A stretch of 64,000 nucleotides of DNA, from positions 15,672,094 to 15,736,093 of the forward strand of contig NC_092647.1 in NCBI RefSeq assembly GCF_039555335.1. The letters run 5' to 3'. Source of the DNA: Amphiura filiformis (Eukaryota; Echinodermata; Ophiuroidea; Amphilepidida; Amphiuridae). The notes beneath the pieces are model-generated. The model did not search any database. It was not told the origin of the DNA and saw only the letters and a program-made list of their open reading frames with translations. The position numbers and the translations under genes are program-made. Shown here piece after piece: positions 35,488 to 47,200 of this stretch; position 1 is the stretch's first letter, and each line of letters starts with the position of its first letter.

Positions 35488-36123
35488 GGGATCTGGAATG
35501 AGCGTTTTGAGCGTTTCAACAGTATTTTTTGTGGGACATATGAACACATCAGACATATCGAATTGCATTCTGAATACGAAGAATGTCTTTCTGATATCAA
35601 ATAATTTTCATTTCTTGAAATTCACGATATAATACAAATTTTATGAAAAGTTATTAAAATTTGATATTTTTCAAATTTTTGATATATAACAGTCCACGAA
35701 GTAAATTTTATAATGATATATTCTTAAAGTGTATGTAAGCTGGGAGGAAAAGCCGACGATCAATTGAAAATGTTGACCTTTCATATTGAAGATATGGATT
35801 TTTTTCCCAAAAAGACCTAATTTTTTTTGTGTTTTGCGAAAGAAATCCATATCTTCAATACGAAAGGTCAAAATTTTCAGTTGATCGTCGGCTTTTCATC
35901 CCACCTACATACACTTTAAGTATAAATCATCAGATTTATAAAGTTTACGAGTACTGTTAAAAATATCAATTTGCCATAAAATGTGTATTACATTGCGAAT
36001 TTCAACAAATCTAAATTATTTGATATCAGAAGGACATTCTTCGTATTCAGAATGCAATTCGATATGTCTAATGTGCTCTAATGTCCCACAATAAATACTG
36101 TCCAAACGTTCATACCCCACCCC
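35488..36123. mobile_element. TTAA palindromic MITE (GCCGACG family), full copy
   Basis: TTAA at 35484-35487 and 36124-36127. Left GGGATCTGGAATGAGCG and right CGTTCATACCCCACCCC start arms of more than 100 bp. The central hairpin arms GCCGACGATCAATTGAAAAT and the reverse complement surround an AT-rich loop. 636 bp; it accounts for 40% of intron 8. Confidence 0.9.
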
Positions 36124-36292
36124 TTAAGCTCTCTTAGACCACATAGCCAATATGCAGAGTATAAATGTTGCATAATTGCACTCAAGCAAAGATGGAATTA
36201 CTACCAGTAATATGTGAGATCTTTTTTTTTTTTTTTTCAGTTTTCCTACATGTATGTGAAAGTAATCACCATTGAAGAACTATCGGCTGATA

Positions 36293-36900
36293 CAATTGAA
36301 TACCTGAGTGGAAGAAGGGCACAACTCAATCAAAACTGTTTTTGAGATATTAAGAAAAAACTTAATATTTGGAAAAGTTTTATAGACAGAATGTTTTCAT
36401 CTTCAGGGGACCTTTAATACATGAACATACAATACTATACATAGATTCGAAATTACATATGATGTTTCCATGGCAACGCTACAGGTCTTAATACGAGCTG
36501 GAGTTGGGCCCTTCTTCCACTAATATACTGCAAGTGCCAGTTCCGTGAGCAGATGTGTTATAAATAGCCACAGAAATTTGATAATTATCCATTAATTGCA
36601 CAAGTAGAAGCATGTAATATCTTAACAAGAAAGTTTATTGTAGTGAAAAGCAGATTTCTTGGGTGAACAAAATTTCTCTTATATTCCAATATTTGTGGAA
36701 GAAGGGCCCAACTCCATGGAGTTGGGCCTTTCTTCCATAAAATCCATGATTAAGTGTACATGGAAGACTATTTGGAGAGTGGATTTTGACTCATCTTTCA
36801 CACACAAGGAAGAACACTCTGTTGACAATAAAATGCTGTGTCAAACTCATTTTTGTACAAAATTGGAGTTGGGCCCTTCTTCCACTCAGGTATTCAATTG
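36293..36900. mobile_element. TIR element with GTGGAAGAAGGGC ends
   Basis: Left CAATTGAATACCTGAGTGGA is mirrored exactly at 36881-36900. The terminal motif GTGGAAGAAGGGCCCAACTC also occurs internally at about 36495-36522 and as a palindrome at 36695-36738. The ends therefore seem to have been captured several times. 608 bp. Confidence 0.85.
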
Positions 36901-37019
36901 TTGAAATATAAGTACCCACTAGAAAATCAAAGAAGACAAAGTGACAACAAGCACTAAATCTTAAACTTTGACAGATTAAAATATTAATAAATGGTATTGT
37001 TGTGGTTTCTCCTTATCAG

Positions 37020-37091
37020 GCACGGAATCTGGTCAATGGAGCACTGATAATTGCTTTGGTCTTCAGGCTTTTGTCTGCCAGGTTCCTGTGG
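37020..37091 (+). CDS. Exon 9: CTLD-C, C-terminal end
   Basis: Acceptor TATCAG ends at 37019, donor GTAAGT at 37092; phase 1 in, phase 1 out. It encodes TESGQWSTDNCFGLQAFVCQ. The two closing Cys are present, and WST replaces WND, matching the degenerate loop in exon 8. Confidence 0.93.
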
Positions 37092-37698
37092 GTAAGTAGT
37101 GCTTGAAACTCCCTTGCAATTGCTTGAACTCGCAAGCATGATGGTGACAGGGCCTTCTCTAATGCTGCCCCTACCTTTGAAATTAACTTTATCGCCATCA
37201 AGAATGTCAATACCACCAATTTTCCTTAAAACCCACCTCTTCTCCAATATCTAGTCTCTGGGGTTTCTTGTTATCCCCTGTTTCCTGCTTTGTTTCTTTC
37301 TTTTCATGGCGTCTTGCATCCTGTCAGTAATAGCGTTTTACAAAGCCCTTCTTTATTATTATTATTATTCCTTTGTTACTGTTTTGTTTCATAAAGATTT
37401 TTTCAAACTAGCAGTCAGTTTCAAGAAGAGTAGAGTAGTAAATGATAATTTTTCCCTCTATCTTGCTGCTCTGTAATTGACCCAATCTAGGAGAATGGTA
37501 TCAATCACTGGTTGTGATGGTGTTATCAATTTTTTATGCTTTCTTGTCCATATACTCTGTTAGAATGGAGTGAGTTTTTATTTGCTTGCAAAGGAAAGGA
37601 AAATTCAAGGAAAACGCTCGCTGCTATTCACCAGTTAATAATACGAATAATTCTTAATAATTAGTATTTTATTTCTCTTTCTTTTATTGTCTTTTTAG
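37092..37698 (+). other. Intron 9, no recognised feature
   Basis: GT-AG intron of 607 bp, unique AT-rich sequence with a short TTATTATTATTATTATT run near 37352. Confidence 0.7.
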
Positions 37699-37731
37699 GT
37701 CAACCTGTGAAGCCAGTTCCACCCAATGTGC
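37699..37731 (+). CDS. Exon 10: Pro-rich linker
   Basis: A 33-nt exon with acceptor TTTTTAG and donor GTAAGTAC; phase 1 in, phase 1 out. It encodes QPVKPVPPN, a spacer between CTLD-C and CTLD-D. It is a symmetric phase-1 exon, so it can be skipped without breaking frame. Confidence 0.8.
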
Positions 37732-37779
37732 GTAAGTACAACATCATTTAATCTTAAAAGATATCCAGATCAATTTTTC

Positions 37780-38215
37780 CCCGGCCCCAACTCAACACAA
37801 AAGTTGGTAACCATGAGAGTTACCAAATCTTTCAAAGACCCCCTTTGCAATGATGTTTCATCAAATTTACCCCCTTTTTCATGCAAAACTGAGGACAAAA
37901 TTTGGCCAATAAAAATCCCGTTTTTGTGGTTTTTAATGACTAGAATTTCCAGAGCCCCTTTTCAATAACACTAAATATTGACATAAAATTACTGGATTTT
38001 CCCAAGTACCCCTTTTATCAAAATTTTGCGGAGAGTGCACATTAAATACCCCTTATTTTGCTGATTTCACGGTTAAATTTCGTGGGCAGTGCACATTAAA
38101 TACCTCCTATTTTACCAATTTCGCAGTCCTCACTACTGGTAAAAAAATTACCCCTTTTCTGCGCTAGTTGGTAACTCTCATGGCTACCAACTTTTGTGTT
38201 GAGTTAGGGGCCGGG
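37780..38215. mobile_element. TIR element, CCCGGCCCCAACTCAACA family, copy 1
   Basis: Arms CCCGGCCCCAACTCAACAC and its inverse continue through AAAAGTTGGTAACCATGAGA, about 55 bp. Interior repeats carry TACCCCTTTT-like blocks. A second copy at 61107-61472 is older and carries its own insertion. Confidence 0.85.
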
Positions 38216-38563
38216 ATTTTTACAGTGAAAGCATGGATTTTCGTTTGGGGACGTACGTTTTTGAATAAAAAAACAACAATAGCAATATCAACGACAACAA
38301 CTACAGGCCACATGGAGCAGTTTTTTAAGTGGGGATGCAGACCATCTGAGAGGAGTTTGTGGCCACAGCACACTCCACCTTCTGTAGATCTGAAACACAG
38401 ACAATTTAACTTTTAAGTGCTATATTACAAAGCTCCACTACCTTTGACTTTATGGTTCATATATTTCATACATGCTTTGTTTCAAATTAATTTTTGTGCT
38501 CTAGTTTGCTCTTATACAATATTTATTCTCCGATCACAAGTTGCTTCATTTTTCACCCTATAG

Positions 38564-38722
38564 CTCTTGGTGATTGCCCTCCTGGCTGGAGTTTGTTTGA
38601 TGAAAATTGCTACTACCTAGAACAAACCAAGAAGACATATGACAATGCTCGTACAAGCTGTGAAGCTTTTGGGGCTAAACTGACGAGCATACATAGCGCC
38701 GAGGAGCAGTCATATCACTCAA
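38564..38722 (+). CDS. Exon 11: CTLD-D, N-terminal part
   Basis: Acceptor CTATAG ends at 38563, donor GTAAGT at 38723; phase 1 in, phase 1 out. It encodes GDCPPGWSLFDENCYYLE, TYDNARTSCEAFGAKLTSIH and AEEQ. All N-terminal CTLD landmarks are present, including the extra Cys pair of long-form CTLDs. Confidence 0.95.
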
Positions 38723-39299
38723 GTAAGTTTGTGTGTGTGTTGAAATGGTCACTGCATGTTGAGGCAAACTTCTGATGATAATCTCAGGAGGGTACTTAAG
38801 TTTGACTTTGGTAGGGATATTCTTCCAAGAATCTAAAAGAGAACCCATATTAATACCAATTTTTCCAAAACAATTTGATTGATTTCTTTACCCAAGACCC
38901 AGATTACCTCAGAATTTTGGCCAAATGCAATACAATTTTGTGAAATTTCTACAAAATTAAAAACAAAATGAAATTTAGGCTCCAAGTAAGTGACATTAGG
39001 CATGTTAGGGTATTGTTTTCGAAACTTTTCAAAAAGTGACCCATTTTATACCACAATTGAAAAGGAGACCATTGTTATACCAGAGGCATAAAAATGAGAC
39101 ACATATTGGCATGTCCCTGTAATGATCATAATGTACTCGGTATGACCATGATGGCCCAATTTGAATGGAAAGGATACAAAGATAAAGATCATGAAAAATT
39201 AAGGCCACTCCCATGCAATAAAATAATGTACTCCTCTAAATGTGAAACATCATAGACCAACAGAGGTCGATTTGAATATTTTCTTCTGCTTCTTTTCAG

Positions 39300-39388
39300 T
39301 GCGTGTGAATACAGTGAATGATTGGATATGGATTGGTTTCCATGACATCACAGATGAGGGACAATTTGAATGGGAGGATGGAACTCCG
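39300..39388 (+). CDS. Exon 12: CTLD-D, middle part
   Basis: Acceptor TTTCAG ends at 39299, donor GTAAGT at 39389; phase 1 in, phase 0 out. It encodes DWIWIGFHDITDEGQFEWED and then GTP. This is the WIG core and W-DG turn of a canonical domain, closely similar to exon 1 of CTLD-A (WIGLHDIT). Confidence 0.95.
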
Positions 39389-39843
39389 GTAAGTTACTCT
39401 ATGGATTTGTTGCTGTTACATTAATTTATAATGACATAATATTATTTATTATGGTGCTATTATGTAATTATTTAAATATTATGTTATGATGGCATCATAA
39501 CACGAGAAATAAGATGAGAAATGTGGAGACTTGTGCACCGCTATAACAGAAGATTTATCCATATGATGTCTCAACCATCCTGTCAGGATGCCTGGCAATA
39601 GATTACCAAACCAAGTCTATCGCCTTGACTTCACACAGACTGCTGTATTTTAATTTATGCATCTGAAATGTATTATGGTAATGTCATCCTCAAGTAGCAG
39701 GGTTTGCATTTTATATACATTTGTATTTGGGCTGGTATGTGCCTGCAAAGCAACCAGATAAGTGATAGGAATTAGGAAGGTAATGAATTTGCCAGGGATT
39801 TCATTTACTCATTTAATATTATTATTTTACATTGATTTCAAAG
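39389..39843 (+). other. Intron 12, no recognised feature
   Basis: GT-AG intron of 455 bp with no repeat or open coding segment noticed. Confidence 0.7.
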
Positions 39844-39997
39844 GTTGACTTTACCAACTGGGCTCCAGGACAACCAGACAACTGGGGCGATGCAGGGGAA
39901 GATTGCACACATATGAGGAATGGGGAAACCCAGGCTGGACTGTGGAATGATTTGCCATGTGATTATACATCCTACTACATGTGTAAACTACCCAAAG
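39844..39997 (+). CDS. Exon 13: CTLD-D, C-terminal part (QPD/WND)
   Basis: Acceptor AAAG ends at 39843, donor GTGAGT at 39998; phase 0 in, phase 1 out. It encodes NWAPGQPDNWGDAGEDCTHM, then LWNDLPC and YMCKLPK. The galactose-type QPD is followed by an aromatic Trp, as in typical Gal/GalNAc sites. WND and both final Cys are intact. This is the best-preserved QPD domain in the window. Confidence 0.96.
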
Positions 39998-41098
39998 GTG
40001 AGTGAGTTGATCTACATTAACTCTCTTCACGCGGGTGTCGACTGCAGACGACAGTTTCAAAATTTTTTTAAAATTTCAGAAATTTCAGAAATGTAAATTT
40101 TCATGACCATATTTGGAATCAGCATGAAAATGCATTAAAATGAGTAAAAACAAGCCTAGTATTGGTTCAGTAGTTCTTAAGATAGCTCTTGATATTTTGA
40201 GAAAATATTTCAAAACTTGAACTTTTTCCGTTGAAGCGCATGGCTAGCATGCAGAGCATTAAGGACACTGTCGTGTCTCGAATTTGCTGAAAGCCACACC
40301 CTGAGATCTGTTACTGTTGATTCAGGCTACCATAGACAGATAAGGGTGTAGAAGCATTAAAGCTATCGATCTATGCTGCATGCTGCAATCATATCATAAA
40401 CGCATTATTGTGTCTCACGCAATTTGACAGGTGTATCACATAGTGACTTTTTATAGTCGTTTTTGGTATAGAGGTTATAAATATCTTTCTTTCCATTACG
40501 TCAATTCCTAAAGCTGTAAATGAAGTAAATAATTTAATTAATTAATTAATTACATTGGCGTATAGTAAGAAAATGGTAAAAAAGGAAGAAAAGGTGTATC
40601 ACATAGTGGCATATCCTTTTTTTCTGTTTATCGAATCACACAGTAGCGTATCGTGAGGAAGTAAATTGATTCTCATACCTATGTAAACAATGGTGCTATT
40701 CGCTATAGAAGTAGTGATGTAACAGAAAGAATTACCATAGCAATGGATGAAAACAATATTTGAATATAATGCCCTGCACTGTACCTCGACATCGCACCAT
40801 TGATTATCAAAGAATAGGTATAAAGAACTGGATCATAATTCTATTTGCAATTTCACATGCATAGTCCCTGTACGTTTCACTCTCATTTGTACGATTAGTG
40901 CATATGAAAAGGTTTGACTACAAAAACGATTCTCTTATAAATGCATCTACGCACAGTTTCCACCTCGATACACCGAGCGCACAGATATGTCCAAGCACAG
41001 CGAGTCTATACTCTACGCAGACTGTGTTTTACTACACGGTGGAGTGCATAGCATCAGAAGAACTGTGTGAGATCTAGTGGAAAATAGAAATCTGTGAT
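39998..41098 (+). other. Intron 13, first part; nothing clear
   Basis: AT-rich. AGGTGTATCACATAGTG appears twice (40430 and 40592), which is the only repetition noticed. Confidence 0.5.
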
Positions 41099-41110
41099 TG
41101 GTGTTTATCA

Positions 41111-41330
41111 GGGCTATTTTAACGTGTCTCACTGTCACGTTCGTGCCGAGATAAAATATTCATGCAGTGACAATTAACAATCCGTGTAGATATACTTTAA
41201 TAGTAGACAATTTCTTACGGTCACATTCAGGTAAAAATGTCAATTTTTTAATTTTTGAAACGCACTCTACTTCATCAACAATTTTATCTCATTGCACGAA
41301 CGTGACGGTGAGACACGTTAAAATAGCTCC
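41111..41330. mobile_element. 220-bp MITE with perfect 12-bp target duplication
   Basis: Ends GGGCTATTTTAACGTGTCTC and the inverse of GACACGTTAAAATAGCTCC give a TIR of about 36 bp. The flanks 41099-41110 and 41331-41342 are both TGGTGTTTATCA. Removing the element restores GATTGGTGTTTATCAAAACC. The perfect duplication points to a recent insertion. Confidence 0.9.
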
Positions 41331-41858
41331 TGGTGTTTATCAAAACCTCAAGTGTTCCCTTCATCCAATCAGATTTTTTTTATATCGAACGAAAGCTAAC
41401 ACTTTCCACTAAACACTTTTTCTCATTAGGTCAACAACAGATAAAACAATTCAATATTTATAGCAAGGCGAATGTGGTAAATGTTTGACCAAAATGTAGG
41501 CTTTAAAAGTCAAACCTCAAGTGTTCTTATATTGTCCATAATTATACTAGCCTCATTTTAATGAGCTATGGCCAATTCTCTTTAAATTGCAAATCTTGTG
41601 CATAAATTTACTATTTTCGCCTGTTTTGTCATATGGTTGTAAATTCAATGAACTGTGACTTTGTTAAAGAAAGCTTACAAATCTATGATCGCTCACATAC
41701 ACACACATGATAGGTGATGAGTGCAGTCTACTTGTAGTGCAGGGCAATACATTCAAGAATTGTTAACACCTATCGCTATGGTAATTAATCCTGTTGCATC
41801 ACTACTTCTACGGCGAATACAAAAGATTACGCCTTGTTTATGTTATTTTACTTTCCAG

Positions 41859-42073
41859 CTTGTGATGAGTATACATCGGGTGATACCGATGAAGATTACT
41901 ACTATCGCTACCATCCAGCCCAGAAGTCAGTGGAGTACATATATTTTGAAGTGCAAGCTGATAATGATGTACATATAGGCCTATCACCAATAGAAGGTGA
42001 TGCTGACCCTATGTATGAGATTGTTATAGGTGGATATGGAAATACATTGTCAGCTGTCCGTAGATGTAAACAG
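41859..42073 (+). CDS. Exon 14: FAMeT-like domain, N-terminal half
   Basis: Acceptor TTCCAG ends at 41858, donor GTAAAA at 42074; phase 1 in, phase 0 out. It encodes YIYFEVQADNDVHIGLSP, then MYEIVIGGYGNTLSAVRR. The F-V-A-D-H-LS and YEIVIGG-N--S-RR pattern marks the Methyltransf_FA family (farnesoic acid O-methyltransferase domain). The family lacks a classical SAM fold and is often found in extracellular proteins, so methyltransferase activity should not be assumed. Confidence 0.92.
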
Positions 42074-43621
42074 GTAAAATTACTGAGAGCAGACCAGAAG
42101 TTAGACTAGAGAGTCCAAAGAGCCCCATACCGGGAAATCGGCCATATTGGATTAAAGGTATACTTCAATTTGAGTGAGGCAGTCAAAATCGAGAGCCATG
42201 GTTATAATGTATAATTAATATGCTATATGCTAGCTGTCGACACTGGATAGCAATTGACACTTCCAGATGGTCGCAATGTTTATGATATGCACATGAGATA
42301 TTATGATCAAATCGGCCTATTTGTTGAGCATCTGTTGGTGCAGTCTGACAAAATGATATGAAACATCTTTGCTAATCCCTTTAAGCAGGCAAGATTGGTA
42401 AAGTTGGCAAAGCCATACACCCAGCAAACACAAAAACGTTTTAAACACGTTTTAAATAAGTTATATTTAGGGTTTTGGTAAGAACGGTTTAATAATATTA
42501 AATGTCGGGTTATATAAAGGTCATGAAAACGTTTTGTATGAAAACACACAACAACATTTTAAAAATGTTTTCAAAATGTTATTTTTGCAAACATTTTTGG
42601 CCAAATGTTTTGTCAACACTTAAATTACATTATGTTAAAATATTTACACCCAGCAAACACAGAAATGTTCTTAAAATGTTTTTTCGAAACGTTTTAATAA
42701 TATTTACATGTCGGGTCATGAAAAATATTTTGAACAAACGTTTTTGCAAAATATTTTTTCAACCCCAAAATAACATTTTGTTTAGAATGTTTTGTATCAA
42801 GTTTCAAAAATGTTTTTGGAATGTTATTAAAACGTTTTTATACCCTTTATATAACCCAACATTTAAACGTTTTCTGTAAAACATTTCGTGTTTGCTGGGC
42901 AGTAGATTATCAAAAAATGTTTTAAATGTTATGAAAACGTTTTATATAACCTGACATTTAAACGTTTTATAAACGTTTTGTGTTTGCTGGTCAGCTAAGG
43001 AGTACGGGGGCACTCACATGCATTAAAATGTGGTACGAGTATGTATGACAGTCAAGCTTCTATGTTCAAGCTCCGGAAGTTCCTTAAGACCACCTACGTT
43101 TGGATCATGCTCCAGTTCTTTGAGCCTCAAAGTCTGACAATTGTAGATCATCTTTTAGCTCAAATTTGGACATAAATGTTGCCATTTCAATTCATCAAGC
43201 CCATATTTTGCTCGAAAATCAATTCTTATCCCAACATCCTTACCAAAATTTCAGTTTAGTACCACCGGAGCCCCCATGAAGACCTACAGCTAGCTTTGAC
43301 TACATTTATAAATATGCATGTGGCCATCTCTGCGCTGCCATAACAGCTTGTAGCCAGGAAGTGATCTTTGGCATAACGGGTGGTCTTCCTGTACATTTGA
43401 ATGCAAAGTAGTAAAGTGACACCAGATTACTTACCAACTTACTTTTGTTTAAAAAGTTGCAATCTTTTTTGTGTTATAGTAGTCAATTGTGTCAGGATTT
43501 GGTCACACTTGGTGATCCTGGTATAGCAGTGCCATGGTCATGTGCGTATGTGTTTATGAATTGAAGCTAGCTGACCCATAGATACACTACCCCTTATATA
43601 CAATTGATTCAATAATTTCAG
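42074..43621 (+). other. Intron 14 (1.5 kb)
   Basis: Contains the composite CCCAGCAAACAC element at 42420-42990. The segment 43320-43410 (CTTTGGCATAACGGGTGGTC) is related to 54980-55010 and looks like an old dispersed repeat. Confidence 0.7.
42420..42990. mobile_element. Composite CCCAGCAAACAC element, second nested copy
   Basis: The outer element begins CCCAGCAAACACAAAAACG and ends TTTTGTGTTTGCTGG. An inner element with the same ends lies at 42649-42899. It is the inverse counterpart of 32683-33376 with the same nesting, so the composite has been copied as a unit. Confidence 0.82.
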
Positions 43622-43841
43622 TGTGCCAATGAAATCGATGCACCAACACCAAGCATCTTAAACATAAATGAATGGCGTGGGTTCTGGATCACTTTTAACA
43701 TTAACACGGGCAAGATGGAGATTGGCAAAGAAGCACACGCAGCTTTCTTGACCTACACCGACCCTGATCCAATCGACGTCCAATATGTTGGATATTCAAC
43801 AGGATGGGGAAGTGAAGGAAGATTCAGATTCTGCAATCTAA
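43622..43841 (+). CDS. Exon 15: FAMeT-like domain, C-terminal half
   Basis: Acceptor TTTCAG ends at 43621, donor GTACGT at 43842; phase 0 in, phase 1 out. It encodes NEWRGFWITFNINTGKMEIG, then VQYVGYSTGWGSEGRFRFC. EWRGFW, GK and VGYSTGWG-EG are the family's C-terminal signature. Together with exon 14 this makes a complete domain of about 145 residues. Confidence 0.93.
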
Positions 43842-44236
43842 GTACGTATATATTTTTGACAAATTATATCAATTAAAGTAAGTTACTTTAATCTTAATTC
43901 TTTAGTAAATCAATCAATCAATAAATAAGTAAAAATATGTAACATTAAACATTAAGTGCTAATTTTATTAGGTTCATGCAGACTGCCATTTTCTTTTCAA
44001 GTTAATACAACTTCTATATTCAAGCTAGATCAAAGTTCATCTCATCAGTGGCGGCACCAGGAATTTTTTGAAGCTGTTCGGGGCTTGTCACAGTTGGTCA
44101 GCAGGCATTATTTGTATCATTTCTTACTTACATTGCCAGGTTTAATAAACAATCACTACAAATAGTTTTGCATTGTTATACTTGCATTTAATGTAAACCA
44201 GAGAATTGTTTTGACATATTTTTTTCTTTATTTCAG
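43842..44236 (+). other. Intron 15 with possible hAT terminus
   Basis: 395 bp. CAGTGGCGGCACCAGGAATT at 44046 resembles a hAT-type element end; no partner end was found. Confidence 0.4.
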
Positions 44237-44263
44237 CTGATGCACCTACCCCTGAACCAACAC
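44237..44263 (+). CDS. Exon 16: Pro/Thr linker
   Basis: A 27-nt exon with acceptor TTTCAG and donor GTAAGT; phase 1 in, phase 1 out. It encodes TDAPTPEPT, a short spacer between the FAMeT-like domain and CTLD-E that is likely O-glycosylated. Its frame and both splice sites fit, but it is small. Confidence 0.75.
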
Positions 44264-47200
44264 GTAAGTAAATACTTTGCTCTGCAGCATACGTAAACTG
44301 GCTTCTCTGTTACTAATATATAGCTTATACTTATTGTTATAGACCATCCTTAATATAATTGGCACGTTCTTGCCATTGAAGGGTAAACATCAATATTACA
44401 TATGATAAAATATTTACAGTATCCAAAGATTGGCGCTCTGTGCGTCAGCATACCCCTACCTTATTGAAAGTTGAGTGCCCCCTGGCATGCCTGGGCCTTG
44501 GAAATAAAACATGGTAACATTTTCTTGGACAATTGGTATAAAAATGCAAAGTGTACATTGGTATAAAATTTCAGCACATTGGTTGATGACATCAGTAGCC
44601 CATCCAGATAGACATACAAGTCCAGTTTAGGAATTGAATACATGAATACAAAACCCACCCAAGTGCATGGGAAGTGATTTTGAAAGAAAAACATGTGTAT
44701 CATTTTAATTCCTTCAGTTATATTTACCTGGTCAATATGGTAAGTTTTACTTGCAAATGAGTGGGTAAAACTGTATTAAGTATGACGATTAGCATTTCAG
44801 GGACTTCGTGGGGTTCATTTTAAATTCTGGACTTGGGTGGTTTTTGAATCATATACAAAGACAACAATGTTGGAATGAGATTACCACTAGTAAGATAATA
44901 CAAAATAAAGCACATAGGTATGTATAATGTTGATAAGCATTCTGCCATGTAATATAAACCACACTGCACACTTTCCTTTATTAAACCCATTTTTTTCTTC
45001 AAAAGTCACTCTCCAGCAATGAATGTGTTACAAACGGACTTTTATACATACTGGATTTCAATCAATGTGTTACAAGACTCAAATCATGGACTTGGCTGGT
45101 TCTTTCATGCTATTTTTCACATGCTCAATAGACACAGAGGATAAATTTGAATTGTTTTTTCATACATATGACAGGCCTATGTATAGCAACAATTTCCCAT
45201 GTTTAGCTCAATTTGGCCACAGTATGGACTTGGGTGGGTTTTGTATTCATATATTCAATTATAAGTCTTTGTGAAATGCACTCATGACATAGGTTGATAT
45301 AGGTCTTCTTGGTAGGTATTCTATAAAACACACATTGTGAAATGGACTCTGATCTAGGTTGATGTAGGTCTTCTTGGTAGGTCTTCCATAAAACACACAT
45401 TGTGAAATGGACTCCTGATCTAGGTTGATGTAGGTCTTCTTGGTAGGTATTCTATAAAACACACATTGTGAAATGGACTCCTGATCTAGGTTGATGTAGG
45501 TCTTCTTGGTAGGTATTCTATAAAACACACATTGTGAAATGGATTCCTGATCTAGGTTGATACAGGTCTTCTTGGTAGGTATTCTATAAAACACACATTG
45601 TGAAATGGACTCCTGATCTAGGTTGATGTAGGTCTTCTTGGTAGGTATTCTATAAAACACACATTGTGAAATGGACTGCCTGATCTAGGTTGATGTAGGT
45701 CTTCTTGGTAGGTATTCTATAAAACACACATTGTGAAATGGACTCCTGATCTAGGTTGATATAGGTCTTCTTGGTAGGTATTCTATAAAAACACACATTG
45801 TGAAATGGACTCATGACATAGGTTGATGTAGGTCTTCTTGGTAGGTATTCTATAAATCACACATTGTGAAATGGACTCCTGATCTAGGTTGATGTAGGTC
45901 TTCTTGGTAGGTCTTCTATAAAACACACATTGTGAAATGGACTCCTGATCTAGGTTGATGTAGGTCTTCTTGGTAGGTATTCTATAAAACACACATTGTG
46001 AAATGGACTCCTGATCTAGGTTGATGTAGGTCTTCTTGGTAGGTATTCTATAAAACACACATTGTGAAATGGACTCCTGATCTAGGTTGATGTAGGTCTT
46101 CTTGGTAGGTATTCTATAAAACACACATTGTGAAATGGACTCCTGATCTAGGTTGATGTAGGTCTTCTTGGTAGGTATTCTATAAAACACACATTGTGAA
46201 ATGGACTCCTGATCTAGGTTGATGTAGGTCTTCTTGGTAGGTATTCTATAAAACACACATTGTGAAATGGACTCCTGATCTAGGTGATGTAGGTCTTCTT
46301 GGTAGGTATTCTATAAAACACACATTGTGAAATGGACTCCTGATCTAGGTTGATGCAGGTCTTCTTGGTAGGTCTTCCATAAAACACACATTGTGAAATG
46401 GACTCCTGATCTAGGTTGATGTAGGTCTTCTTGGTAGGTATTCTATAAAACACACATTGTGAAATGGACTCCTGATCTAGGTTGATGCAGGTCTTCTTGG
46501 TAGGTATTCTATAAAACACACATTGTGAAATGGACTCCTGATCTAGGTTGATGCAGGTCTTCTTGGTAGGTATTCTATAAAACACACATTGTGAAATGGA
46601 CTCCTGATCTAGGTTGATGTAGGTCTTCTTGGTAGGTATTCTATAAAACACACATTGTGAAATGGACTCCTGATCTAGGTTGATGCAGGTCTTCTTGGTA
46701 GGTATTCTATAAAACACACATTGTGAAATGGACTCCTGATCTAGGTTGATGCAGGTCTTCTTGGTAGGTATTCTATAAAACACACATTGTGAAATGGACT
46801 CCTGATCTAGGTTGATGTAGGTCTTCTTGGTAGGTATTCTATAAAACACACATTGTGAAATGGACTCCTGATCTAGGTTGATGTAGGTCTTCTTGGTAGG
46901 TATTCTATAAAACACACATTGTGAAATGGACTCCTGATCTAGGTTGATGTAGGTCTTCTTGGTAGGTATTCTATAAAACACACATTGTGAAATGGACTCC
47001 TGATCTAGGTTGATGTAGGTCTTCTTGGTAGGTATTCTATAAAACACACATTGTGAAATGGACTCCTGATCTAGGTTGATGTAGGTCTTCTTGGTAGGTA
47101 TTCTATAAAACACACATTGTGAAATGGACTCCTGATCTAGGTTGATGTAGGTCTTCTTGGTAGGTATTCTATAAAACACACATTGTGAAATGGACTCCTG

